33,213 nt of DNA, from assembly GCA_028718865.1 (NCBI GenBank), contig JAQUKX010000003.1, positions 1 through 33,213 on the forward strand. The letters run 5' to 3'. Both the position numbers and the translations under genes were made by a program. The DNA comes from Patescibacteria group bacterium (GTDB lineage: Bacteria; Patescibacteriota; Patescibacteriia; UBA1558; GWA2-36-10). Of the stretch, positions 8,831 to 17,438 are shown one piece after another (the first letter of the stretch is position 1; each line of letters starts with the position of its first letter). The notes below the pieces were generated by a model. The model was not told where the DNA came from and made no database searches. It saw only the letters and a list, made by a program, of their open reading frames with translations.

Positions 8831-9235
8831 TTAAAGCGCGGGCGGGCCGATAAAATCTTGGGAATATCCATCAATAGAAGATTGATAAATTAATTGTAAA
8901 ATTGTCCGGCTGATAGAATAAGAAACCAAAACTATTATCAGTCCTATGGCGGCATTTTTTATTACTTTTTTGGCTTCATCCACTTGCTGGCTATTGCCTT
9001 GAGACAACATCCATTTGAAACCGCCGTATATTATCAATATAGTAAATAATACACCCAAAAATCCCAACAAAACATTAATTATGCCGGCAATTATTCTGCC
9101 CGGCGAACTATCCTTGGGTAAATTGAGGCGAGAACCAAAAGCCGGCAAGCCAAGACTTTCGGCTAAAGAAGCGCCCTGCGCCAAAAAAGGAAAAAACAAA
9201 AGGGCAAAGGCAAAAATTTTTTTTAACTGTTTCAT
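8831..9235 (-). CDS. T4SS-type pilin-like protein (copy 2); start corrected to MKQLKK
   Basis: IYGGFKWMLSQGNSQQVDEAKKVI. The track start at 9385 would overlap copy 3; ATG at 9235 is followed by a normal signal peptide. Confidence 0.8.
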   Translation of the reverse strand: MKQLKKIFAFALLFFPFLAQGASLAESLGLPAFGSRLNLPKDSSPGRIIAGIINVLLGFLGVLFTILIIYGGFKWMLSQGNSQQVDEAKKVIKNAAIGLIIVLVSYSISRTILQLIYQSSIDGYSQDFIGPPAL

Positions 9236-9256
9236 TATTGCAGTTAGTCCAAGCTC

Positions 9257-9287
9257 TAGTAGGTCATTGATTAGCAATGACCTACTA
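9257..9287 (-). promoter_or_regulatory. Intercistronic hairpin between pilin copies 3 and 2
   Basis: TAGTAGGTCATTG-ATTAG-CAATGACCTACTA, 13-bp perfect stem with no following T-run on the minus strand. Confidence 0.75.
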
Positions 9288-9317
9288 TAGTCTAGACTAA
9301 ATAGGTCTATTTTTAGA

Positions 9318-9695
9318 TTATACTGTGGCTTCGTAAACTTCGGCCAAGACAAATCTGGAAATAGCATAAGCGGCCAAAATAACAACCAAGCCGACTACGC
9401 CGGCGCCGATCATCTTCTTGGCTTCATCTACTTTGTCAGAACTGCCTTGAGAGGTCATCCATTTGAAACCGCCGATCAAAATAATAATAGTGGTCAAAAC
9501 ACCCAAAAAGCCCAAGACCAAGTTGATAATACCAGCAATAGAACCGCGCAAATCTCTGGTTCCTAGATAAACGCCATAACCGCCCAACTCTTCTGTGCCC
9601 CAATCTTCAGGAGAAAATTGAGCAGAAGCTTTGTTGACAGACAAAGAAGCTACAGCTGGAGCTACTAACAACATTGATGTTAAGAATTTTTTCAT
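9318..9695 (-). CDS. T4SS-type pilin-like protein (copy 3)
   Basis: LIGGFKWMTSQGSSDKVDEAKKMI; strong SD (AGAAAGGGGGTG) and its own promoter. Confidence 0.82.
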   Translation of the reverse strand: MKKFLTSMLLVAPAVASLSVNKASAQFSPEDWGTEELGGYGVYLGTRDLRGSIAGIINLVLGFLGVLTTIIILIGGFKWMTSQGSSDKVDEAKKMIGAGVVGLVVILAAYAISRFVLAEVYEATV

Positions 9696-9745
9696 TTTTT
9701 CACCCCCTTTCTTTCCCTTTATTTTAATAATTAATTGTCAATTAA

Positions 9746-9774
9746 ATTATAGGGTAAAATCGCTATTTTTTCAA
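9746..9774 (-). promoter_or_regulatory. Internal promoter for pilin copy 3
   Basis: Minus strand TTGAAA - 17 nt - TATAAT. Confidence 0.7.
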
Positions 9775-9793
9775 TAGCAAAAGACAAAAATGC

Positions 9794-10123
9794 TTAGCCA
9801 GCTCCTTGCAAGATGGTCAAAACTACATTGATAACAAAGTAACTCAAAAAAACAGCCACTAGCCCGAAAATGGCCCAAAGCATAGTATCTCTTCCGGCTT
9901 TTACTTTATCTGCGTTTCCTCTGGAAGTCATCCAAGTAATTCCTCCTTGAAATACAAAAAATAAGGATAAAGCCCCAACTATACCTAAAATTGCTCTTAT
10001 AAAATTGGCAATCAAATCGGGAATGCTATTTACATTAGGCAATGGATTGGGCACAGAAATAGCAATGGCTGAATAAATTGGAAAAAGAAGAAAAATTGCA
10101 AGGATAATAATTTTCTTTTTCAT
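9794..10123 (-). CDS. T4SS-type pilin-like protein (copy 4)
   Basis: FQGGITWMTSRGNADKVKAGRDTML between two hydrophobic segments, signal peptide. Confidence 0.8.
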   Translation of the reverse strand: MKKKIIILAIFLLFPIYSAIAISVPNPLPNVNSIPDLIANFIRAILGIVGALSLFFVFQGGITWMTSRGNADKVKAGRDTMLWAIFGLVAVFLSYFVINVVLTILQGAG

Positions 10124-10148
10124 TATAATAAATTATTTATTTAAATCA

Positions 10149-10595
10149 CTATTGATTTGGTTGGGCAGGAGGAGAAATATTCTCTGTATTACCAGATTGA
10201 ACCCTATAAGATTCATCAACTCTTAAAACATCGTTTATTAAAAATTGTAAAAATATATAACTGGCAAAAACAATGCCTAAAGCATAAATAGTATTAATCA
10301 TGATACTAGCGCCTTTTTTCACCTTTTCCGGATGACCATCGGAAGTCAGCCAAATAACTCCTCCCCAAAAAAAATAAAGCAAAGCCAAAGCGCCGACCAC
10401 TCCCAACATCCAATTAATAAGAGCCGTAATAGCCAATACTATATCATTTAGCTGACAATCGCCGGCTGTAAGGCAAGAAATATTATCCAAAAAACCGCGA
10501 GGGGCAGTAGAAGTAGCGTTACCTTGAGCCTGTCCGGCCAAAAATGGCCAAGCCCATACTGTCGCTACTACCAAAATAAGGTTTATTTTTTTCAT
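10149..10595 (-). CDS. T4SS-type pilin-like protein (copy 5)
   Basis: FWGGVIWLTSDGHPEKVKKGASIMI; start overlaps the stop of the upstream solute-binding protein (TAATG). Confidence 0.8.
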   Translation of the reverse strand: MKKINLILVVATVWAWPFLAGQAQGNATSTAPRGFLDNISCLTAGDCQLNDIVLAITALINWMLGVVGALALLYFFWGGVIWLTSDGHPEKVKKGASIMINTIYALGIVFASYIFLQFLINDVLRVDESYRVQSGNTENISPPAQPNQ

Positions 10596-11962
10596 TATGG
10601 TTGCCTATAAGTCTGATTGATGCGATTGACAAATAAATTCAAAACACTACCATCTCTATCTAGAATCATCTCGCCTGACAAAAGCCCTTCAATTGTTTCT
10701 TTGAGATAAAGTTCAGCGACCTCAATGTTGTAACCATTATACCAACTATCAGCAGTCAAAACTTGAGAAGCAAAAACCGCAGTATCAGGATCAGCTAATT
10801 GTTGGTTAACCAAAGACCGCAAAGCTGTTGGCTTCTTATTCGGTTCCAAATAAAGATTGACTTTATCAGAGGCGGAAGTGCTCTGAATAAAATTCCAAGC
10901 CGCCTCTCTATTATTAGATTTTTTGGCTACGACATTGACCCAATAATTGGTATAATATTTCGTGCCCTGAGCACCTCTGGTCTGAGGAAAATTGTTGATC
11001 CCCCAATTAAAAGCTGTGCCTCGACGACGCAATTCATCAGCATGATAGCTATAGCCGAAAAAATAAGCCAAGCGGCCGCTGGCAAAAAGCTCAAAAGCAT
11101 TGTCCAATTCCTTGTTCCAACTGTAACTAGCTCGGCCGGGCCGGGCAAAATCAGTATAAAAAGTAAATACTTGGGCCAAGCGATCAGCTGAATCCCTGTC
11201 AGTCAAAGGCTGAAAGGAATTGCCTTTGACCTGGACTCCGTTTTGCAGCATAATGCTGGAAAAAATATCAAAAAACCTCGGGATATTATCAGTGCCGCCC
11301 AAAGCTACGGCTGACTGAATAATTCTATTGCCCTCAGTAGCCAGGGTCAGACGGGGAGCTTGTTCCACTAAATCAAAAAAATCAAAGACTGGCTCGGGAA
11401 TACCCGCTCTATCGAGCATATCACGGTTATAAAAAGTGACCAAGGTATCAAGAGAGTAGGGCAAACCGTAAATCTGATTATTTAAAACCACGTTATCATA
11501 AACCGCCGGCACATAACGAGTTCTGATATCGTTGGCTGATAAGCCTCTGAATTCTCGTAATACCGTGACTTGCTCTGGTCTAACCGTCCCTTGTAATTCA
11601 TAAACCGGAATACGATAACTAGTCGGCATGGGTTCAAGCCGAGGCTCGTATTTTTTTATCCAAGTAGCAGGAATAGCAAATACATCGGGACCGCGGTCAT
11701 CAGCCCAAGCTTCTAAAAGTTCTCTTTCGTACTCTTCGTAGCGAAAATTACGATAACGGACAGTAATAGTCGGGTGACTGACGTTGTAGTCGTCTATCAA
11801 GGCCTTGAGCTGAGCCGGGGTGTCCCATACTCCCCAATACTCCAAAGTAATATTCTGATGAAGCTCTGGCTCTCTGCTAAAAGGATTAAATTTGCAGCCA
11901 AAGCCACTGGTGATAATAAACACCGCCAAAAGCAAAAGGGTAAATATTTTTGCTCTACTCAT
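10595..11962 (-). CDS. Extracellular solute-binding lipoprotein (family 1, ABC sugar-binding-like)
   Basis: Lipobox SGFGC; ITLEYWGVWDTPAQLKALIDDYNVSHPTITVRYRNFRYEEYERELLEAWADDRGPDVFAIPATWI is typical of SBP family 1. Confidence 0.88.
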   Translation of the reverse strand: MSRAKIFTLLLLAVFIITSGFGCKFNPFSREPELHQNITLEYWGVWDTPAQLKALIDDYNVSHPTITVRYRNFRYEEYERELLEAWADDRGPDVFAIPATWIKKYEPRLEPMPTSYRIPVYELQGTVRPEQVTVLREFRGLSANDIRTRYVPAVYDNVVLNNQIYGLPYSLDTLVTFYNRDMLDRAGIPEPVFDFFDLVEQAPRLTLATEGNRIIQSAVALGGTDNIPRFFDIFSSIMLQNGVQVKGNSFQPLTDRDSADRLAQVFTFYTDFARPGRASYSWNKELDNAFELFASGRLAYFFGYSYHADELRRRGTAFNWGINNFPQTRGAQGTKYYTNYWVNVVAKKSNNREAAWNFIQSTSASDKVNLYLEPNKKPTALRSLVNQQLADPDTAVFASQVLTADSWYNGYNIEVAELYLKETIEGLLSGEMILDRDGSVLNLFVNRINQTYRQP

Positions 11963-11965
11963 AGA

Positions 11966-12829
11966 CTATAATCCTTTTAAATATTTTTTTAGCTGACTTG
12001 AAAATTCTTTTCTTTTCAAGCCAAAGTTGACTATGGCTTTGATAAATTCCAGTTTGTTGCCGCAGTCATAATAATCACCATCGTAAGTGCAGGCATAACC
12101 GGCTCTTTTTTTAATATATCTGGCAATAGCATCGGTCAATTGTATCTCGCCGCCAGCGCCGGTTTTTTGCTCAGACAAAAAATCAAAAATTTCCGGCGTC
12201 AGAATATAGCGGCCAGTAATAGCTAAATTGGAAGGAGCTTTGGCTGGAGCTGGTTTTTCCACCAATTTTTTTATCTGTGAGGTTTTTTGGTCTATAAAAA
12301 TCGGATCCACTATGCCGTACTTATCAGTTTCTTTTTTGGCAACCTTGGTTACGCCGACTACCACATCCTGATACTTTTCATAAACTTTGATCAATTGTTT
12401 TATTGCCGGCACGCGCGAGTCAATAATATCATCGCCCAGCATTACGGCAAAAGGTTCGTTTTCTATCAATGAGCGAGCGCTGAAAATAGCATGCCCCAAA
12501 CCGCGGGGAGTTTTTTGCCGAACATAAACAAAATTGGCCATATCGGAAATGCGCAGTATTTCCTTGAGATTGGCCTGCTTGTTTTTTTGGCGCAGGCGGT
12601 ATTCCAATTCAAAGTTGCGATCAAAATGATCTTCTATGGCTCGCTTGTTTGAGGAAGTGACAAAAATAATCTCCTCAATGCCAGCTGCTACTGCTTCTTC
12701 CACTATATACTGAATAATCGGCTTATCCACCAAGGGCAGCATTTCCTTGGGCTGGGCTTTGGTAGCTGGCAAAAAGCGTGTGCCTAGGCCAGCGACAGGG
12801 ATAACTACTTTGCGAATTTTTTTCATCAA
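11966..12829 (-). CDS. galU: UTP--glucose-1-phosphate uridylyltransferase
   Basis: KVVIPVAGLGTRFLPATKAQPKEMLPLVDKPIIQYIVEEAVAAGIEEIIFVTS; EKPAPAKAPSNLAITGRYILTPEIF. Confidence 0.95.
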   Translation of the reverse strand: MMKKIRKVVIPVAGLGTRFLPATKAQPKEMLPLVDKPIIQYIVEEAVAAGIEEIIFVTSSNKRAIEDHFDRNFELEYRLRQKNKQANLKEILRISDMANFVYVRQKTPRGLGHAIFSARSLIENEPFAVMLGDDIIDSRVPAIKQLIKVYEKYQDVVVGVTKVAKKETDKYGIVDPIFIDQKTSQIKKLVEKPAPAKAPSNLAITGRYILTPEIFDFLSEQKTGAGGEIQLTDAIARYIKKRAGYACTYDGDYYDCGNKLEFIKAIVNFGLKRKEFSSQLKKYLKGL

Positions 12830-12877
12830 GCAATTTTAGTTGACTTTAAATCAAAAAAATCTATTTTACTGTTATTT

Positions 12878-12906
12878 ATTATACTAAAAATAGCCCCGGC
12901 TGTAAA
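12878..12906 (-). promoter_or_regulatory. Promoter for the galU-SBP-pilin run
   Basis: Minus strand TTTACA - 17 nt - TATAAT. Confidence 0.65.
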
Positions 12907-12922
12907 CAAAAATCAACAATGC

Positions 12923-14206
12923 CTAAAAAATTGCCGCTTCTTCTCTGTTGTCTTTGGCCCAGAGCGTCAAAAATAAAAGAAGGAAAAATAAAATACTCAG
13001 ATCATTTTTAAAATAAGGCACATCTGCCAAGCCGTGGCCAAACCAAATCAACCAAGACAAAAGCAGAGGCCAAGCCAGAGGATTTTTTTCTTTCAGCAAT
13101 AAATACAAAAAGTGACTGATATAAAAAACCATGCACAGAAAAACCAGCAGACCGAAAAATCCCAATTCTGACCAAAAATTTAAAAATATATTATGGGGAT
13201 AAAGATATATTTCCAACCAAGGCGTCTGGTGATAAGGACGCATGGCTGCCTGATAGCCGTCTAGCCCTGCTCCCAGCCAAAAATTATCTTTGAGCATGGC
13301 AAAAGTCTCTTGCCACTGATCGCTTCTTATTTCCAAAGAACTGGCTGAGAGGTCAATTTGCGGACTGCCGAGTTCAAGCAAAGATTTTTTCAAATACGTA
13401 CCGGCATTAAAAAATAAAAAAGCCGCCAGTATAAACAAAAGTGCCACCGGCTGCCCCCATTTTCTTACTTTTTTGGCTAAAATTAAGTAAAAAAATAAAA
13501 AAATTACTATGGCCAACATTGCTCCTTTGCTTTTGGCCAAAAACACCAAAACCACTGCTAAAAAAAACAAAATAATAAACAAATAACTATAGCGGCTCTT
13601 TTTTTGATAAAGCCAAAAAACAGAAAAAAATCCCGCCCAAGGAGCCGCTAAAAGCCCCAAGGCATTGGGATAAGGAAAAACCGCACTCATTCTTCCTGGC
13701 CAGTTAGGTAAATAATTCCATTGGAAAAACTTTTGATAAAGAGTGGCGCCAAACAGCCAAAAAATTAAAAAACCCCCGGCCGCGATTATTATTTTTAGAT
13801 CTGCTCGGCTTCTAACGCTATAGAGCAAAACTATAAAAAACATCATTGGCTCCAAAAAATAAGCTCGCCACAAACCCAAGGCGCCGTAGCTAGGATTGAC
13901 TACCAAAGCTAGGACACTGGCCAAGAGCCACAAAAGCAGTAAAAAACGCCAAGGCTTAGACAAAAGATTGCGCTGATTGCTCTGCAAAGAAAAATTAATA
14001 CTTTGCCAGCGCCCGTCTTTGAGCAAAAAAATAACAAACAAAGACAAAATCATCAGCTCCAAAAAAGTAGTGGGCAAAGAAAATATTTCCAAGCGCCACA
14101 AATAAGCCGGCAAAAAAGCTATTGTCAACCCAGCTCCCCAAACTAAGTTCCGCCAGGACAAATAAACAAATATCCCTAAAAATATAAAAGCTAATAACAA
14201 ACTCAT
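12923..14206 (-). CDS. O-antigen ligase/polymerase-like multi-pass membrane protein
   Basis: Multi-TM with Wzy_C/WaaL-like stretch LEIRSDQWQETFAMLKDNFWLGAGLDGYQAAMRPY...YPHNIFLNFWSELGFFGLLVF. Confidence 0.82.
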   Translation of the reverse strand: MSLLLAFIFLGIFVYLSWRNLVWGAGLTIAFLPAYLWRLEIFSLPTTFLELMILSLFVIFLLKDGRWQSINFSLQSNQRNLLSKPWRFLLLLWLLASVLALVVNPSYGALGLWRAYFLEPMMFFIVLLYSVRSRADLKIIIAAGGFLIFWLFGATLYQKFFQWNYLPNWPGRMSAVFPYPNALGLLAAPWAGFFSVFWLYQKKSRYSYLFIILFFLAVVLVFLAKSKGAMLAIVIFLFFYLILAKKVRKWGQPVALLFILAAFLFFNAGTYLKKSLLELGSPQIDLSASSLEIRSDQWQETFAMLKDNFWLGAGLDGYQAAMRPYHQTPWLEIYLYPHNIFLNFWSELGFFGLLVFLCMVFYISHFLYLLLKEKNPLAWPLLLSWLIWFGHGLADVPYFKNDLSILFFLLLFLTLWAKDNREEAAIF

Positions 14207-15630
14207 GCCTGTTTAGTTAAAAATATTTGGCGCAAATCTTGGCGGCTGACAGTTTTGAGCAAATACAGACAAAGGCCATAACCAAGAAAAAATAAACCAA
14301 GCTTAATAAGTAAATTGATATCGAAAAAATAAATTAGCAAAAAGCTGATCAGCCCGGCCAAAATGCTTTTGCCGGTAACAACAAAATTGACAGCTAGACG
14401 AATATTTTTCTTGACCACCCAGTAAGCAAAAAATACCAGCAGCCACTCTACCACCAGAGTCATGTAAGCCGCCCCCCAATAAGAATAAGGCGGAATAAAA
14501 ATAAAATAACCGACTATACCGACAATAGCCACTATCAAAAAATACTTAATCATTTGCTTTTGGGCGCCTATGGCCACTATCAGATAGGTAAATAAGGTGC
14601 CGAAAAATATACCAGCTGTAGCCAAGATCAAAATATCCAACAAGGGACCAGATAGAGCAAATTGCTCGCCAGCCAAGAATACCATCAAAGGCCGGCTGAC
14701 TAAAAAAACACTAGCAATCATCGCCACCGATACTATACTGAAAAAATTAAAACTGTGCTGAAAAACCTGATTGAGCTCCCGCGCTTTTTGACTGACAAAA
14801 TACCCAGTAAAAAAAGGCAAAATCAAGCTCATAAACATATGCGGGAAAGTAGCCACTACTTCCAAAACCCGATAAGGCGCGCCATATAGACCCACTGCTG
14901 CCGGGCTATGATAAGCCGACAATACCAAAGTATCAGCTTTGAAATAAAGCAAATTCAAAACCACAGTCAGTGCCAGCGGCCAAGTACGGTGAAAAACTTG
15001 ACGCCAATAAGAAAAATCCCAGGCCAAAGCCAATTGGTTGTAATGACGCAAAAAAAACAAAAGGAGCAAAAAAGCCAAGCCCGTAGTCAAAGCATTGGTC
15101 CAAAGAATTTGATTGAGGGTAGCGCCAAAGAAAAAGAAATAAAGCAAAAAAGCCAAATAAGCCAGCTTATTTACCAAATCCACTATAGCAATTTTGGGCA
15201 TAGCCAATTTTTTGGAAAAAACCGCCGACAGCGTGCTAATCAGGCTTTGGAAAAAGAAGGTGCCCATAAAATAAATCACTCCGGTTTTAACCTCGTCTTG
15301 ATAAGGGAAAAGGCTCACGGCCAAAGGAATAAGTAGCAGCATCAATAAAGAGAAAAGTAGGCGAATAGTAAAAATATTGTTGATTATCCGATTTTCGGAA
15401 AAGCGATCATTGACTGAAGAAATTTCTCTTAACAAAGTCATATAAAGCCCCAAATCCAGCAAAATAGCCACTATCTGCACAAAAGCAACAATAGTAGTAT
15501 AAAGACCAAAACCCGCTTGACCAAGTAAGCGGGTTATCAACGCCAAAGAAAAAACACCGATGATAATATTGACGGCTCTAATCGCCAATTGCCAAAAAGT
15601 GTTGCTAAATATTTTGTTGGCTAAAGACAT
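14203..15630 (-). CDS. Polysaccharide flippase (Wzx/MATE-like oligosaccharide translocase)
   Basis: MSLANKIFSNTFWQLAIRAVNIIIGVFSLALITRLLGQAGFGLYTTIVAFVQ. Start set at 15630; the track ORF extends into recA. Confidence 0.85.
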   Translation of the reverse strand: MSLANKIFSNTFWQLAIRAVNIIIGVFSLALITRLLGQAGFGLYTTIVAFVQIVAILLDLGLYMTLLREISSVNDRFSENRIINNIFTIRLLFSLLMLLLIPLAVSLFPYQDEVKTGVIYFMGTFFFQSLISTLSAVFSKKLAMPKIAIVDLVNKLAYLAFLLYFFFFGATLNQILWTNALTTGLAFLLLLFFLRHYNQLALAWDFSYWRQVFHRTWPLALTVVLNLLYFKADTLVLSAYHSPAAVGLYGAPYRVLEVVATFPHMFMSLILPFFTGYFVSQKARELNQVFQHSFNFFSIVSVAMIASVFLVSRPLMVFLAGEQFALSGPLLDILILATAGIFFGTLFTYLIVAIGAQKQMIKYFLIVAIVGIVGYFIFIPPYSYWGAAYMTLVVEWLLVFFAYWVVKKNIRLAVNFVVTGKSILAGLISFLLIYFFDINLLIKLGLFFLGYGLCLYLLKTVSRQDLRQIFLTKQA

Positions 15631-15655
15631 GGGGAAACTAAACGATAACAGCTGC

Positions 15656-16684
15656 TTAAACAGCCTCGGCTGATTTATATTCCTGCCAGACTTTTTTCTT
15701 GATTTCTTCAATTAATTTTTTGTTTTCCCGCAAATAAGCTTTGGCGTTTTCTCGGCCTACCCCCAGCTTGATATCGCTATAAGTGTAAGAATTGCCGCTT
15801 TTGTTAATCAGACCAAAAGCCAAGGCCGTGTCCAAAACATCACCGGAAACAGAAATGCCTTCATTATACATGATATCAAAAGTAGTACTCTTAAAAGGAG
15901 CAGCTACTTTATTTTTTACCACTTTGGCCTTGACTTGATTGCCGATTATTCTTTCGCCTTGTTTTATCTGAGCGCTGCGCCTGACTTCAATCCTAACCGA
16001 AGAATAAAACTTCAAAGCATTGCCGCCGGTGGTAGTTTCCGGATTGCCGAAAAACACGCCGATTTTCATTCTGATTTGATTGATAAAAATAACAATGGTA
16101 TTGCTTTTGTGAATAATACCGGCCAATTTGCGCAAAGCTTGACTCATCAGTCTAGCCTGTAAACCCATATGAGAATCTCCCATGTCTCCTTCAATTTCCG
16201 CCTTGGGTACCAGAGCCGCTACCGAATCAACCACTACTACGTCAATTCCGCCAGAACGAACCAGAGTTTCTACTATCTCCAAAGCCTGTTCGCCGGTATC
16301 AGGCTGGGAAATCAAAAGCTTGTTGATATCCACACCGATTTTTTTGGCATAATCCGGATCAAGAGCATGCTCAGCATCTACAAAAGCTGCGGTTCCGCCT
16401 TTTTTTTGCACCTCAGCCACTATATGCTGGGCCAAAGTGGTTTTACCCGAAGCTTCTGGTCCGTATATTTCTACAATCCGACCGCGAGGCACGCCGCCGA
16501 CTCCCAGAGCAATATCCAGCGACAAGCAGCCGGTGCTCACCACATTGACATTGGTGGTCTTAGCTTCTCCTAGATTCATTATCGCTCCTTCGCCAAAACG
16601 ACTACGAATCTGCTCAATCGCATCTTTAGCAGCCCGTTCAAAATCAGGCTTTAAATCTGGATTAACGCCTATTTTCTTTGACAT
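15656..16684 (-). CDS. recA: Recombinase RecA
   Basis: [58 protein letters not shown]; start at MSKK preceded by GAAAGGA. Confidence 0.97.
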   Translation of the reverse strand: MSKKIGVNPDLKPDFERAAKDAIEQIRSRFGEGAIMNLGEAKTTNVNVVSTGCLSLDIALGVGGVPRGRIVEIYGPEASGKTTLAQHIVAEVQKKGGTAAFVDAEHALDPDYAKKIGVDINKLLISQPDTGEQALEIVETLVRSGGIDVVVVDSVAALVPKAEIEGDMGDSHMGLQARLMSQALRKLAGIIHKSNTIVIFINQIRMKIGVFFGNPETTTGGNALKFYSSVRIEVRRSAQIKQGERIIGNQVKAKVVKNKVAAPFKSTTFDIMYNEGISVSGDVLDTALAFGLINKSGNSYTYSDIKLGVGRENAKAYLRENKKLIEEIKKKVWQEYKSAEAV

Positions 16685-16750
16685 ATTCAAAGTCCTTTCT
16701 ATCAGCAAACTAGCCTGTGATTGCCTGCTAATTAGTTAATTAATTAATAA

Positions 16751-17434
16751 TTATTCCACACTTTCTCTCAAAATAAGCAACTCATAAATACTGGTCTTGC
16801 TATGCTTCTTTTTAGCACTTATTTGCAAATTATTCAAGCCAACAATTAAGTTTATTTCCTGATAAAAACTACCATCTTCATTTAAGAGCACTTTCTCGTT
16901 ATTTATTTTCAATTCTACTTCCGGTTTGGTCTGGCCGCTGATCACTAGGCTGTTTTCTCTGGTGCGTAAATTCTGCTCTGGTTCAAAAATAACTACTTTG
17001 GGCGGAGCAATAATGCCATTTATTTCCCAACCTAGATAACCCAGTAAGGCTAAAATTCCCAAAGCCAAGCCAGCTATCTTTAAATTCCTAGGATTTATAA
17101 TCTTCCAAAAAATAAATCTTTTCTGCCTGGCTTTGAAATCCTCGGGCAAGGCTTTGAATTTGCTGCTAAGATTTTTTTCCAGTTTATAGTCTGCGACAAG
17201 TTCGCGATAATTGAGCTCCAAAGCCTCAGCGCAGAGCTTCAGCCATGATTTGACATAAACATCGCCAGGCAGAGACTGATAATTGCCTTCTTCCAAGGCT
17301 TTCAAATACTTGCTTTGGATTTTTAATTGCGAGCTTAATTCAGTCAAAGAAAAATTATGTTCCAGCCTTTTTTTATTTATCTTATCGCCCAAAGTCTGGC
17401 CACAGCTGATTTTTTTTTGTTTGAAGCTGGCCAT
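16751..17434 (-). CDS. RodZ-like helix-turn-helix membrane protein
   Basis: N-terminal HTH (GDKINKKRLEHNFSLTELSSQLKIQSKYLKALEEGNYQSLPGDVYVKSWLKLCAE), one TM segment, C-terminal beta-rich domain. Confidence 0.75.
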   Translation of the reverse strand: MASFKQKKISCGQTLGDKINKKRLEHNFSLTELSSQLKIQSKYLKALEEGNYQSLPGDVYVKSWLKLCAEALELNYRELVADYKLEKNLSSKFKALPEDFKARQKRFIFWKIINPRNLKIAGLALGILALLGYLGWEINGIIAPPKVVIFEPEQNLRTRENSLVISGQTKPEVELKINNEKVLLNEDGSFYQEINLIVGLNNLQISAKKKHSKTSIYELLILRESVE

Positions 17435-17438
17435 AGGA

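Noticed and set aside
9236-9385. N-terminal extension of the 184-aa pilin ORF (MLFWPLMLFPDLSWPK...)
   Set aside because: Would overlap pilin copy 3 and run through the intercistronic hairpin; the signal peptide starts at MKQLKK (9235).
12724-12732. TTATCCACC DnaA-box-like sequence in galU (also at 8408)
   Set aside because: Isolated near-matches within coding sequence, no clustering; expected by chance in AT-rich DNA.
14908-15336. 142-aa plus-strand ORF antisense to the flippase gene (and 10799-11191 antisense to the SBP, 16169-16573 antisense to recA)
   Set aside because: Shadow ORFs opposite confident genes; amino-acid composition reflects the complement of A/T-rich codons; no initiation signals seen.
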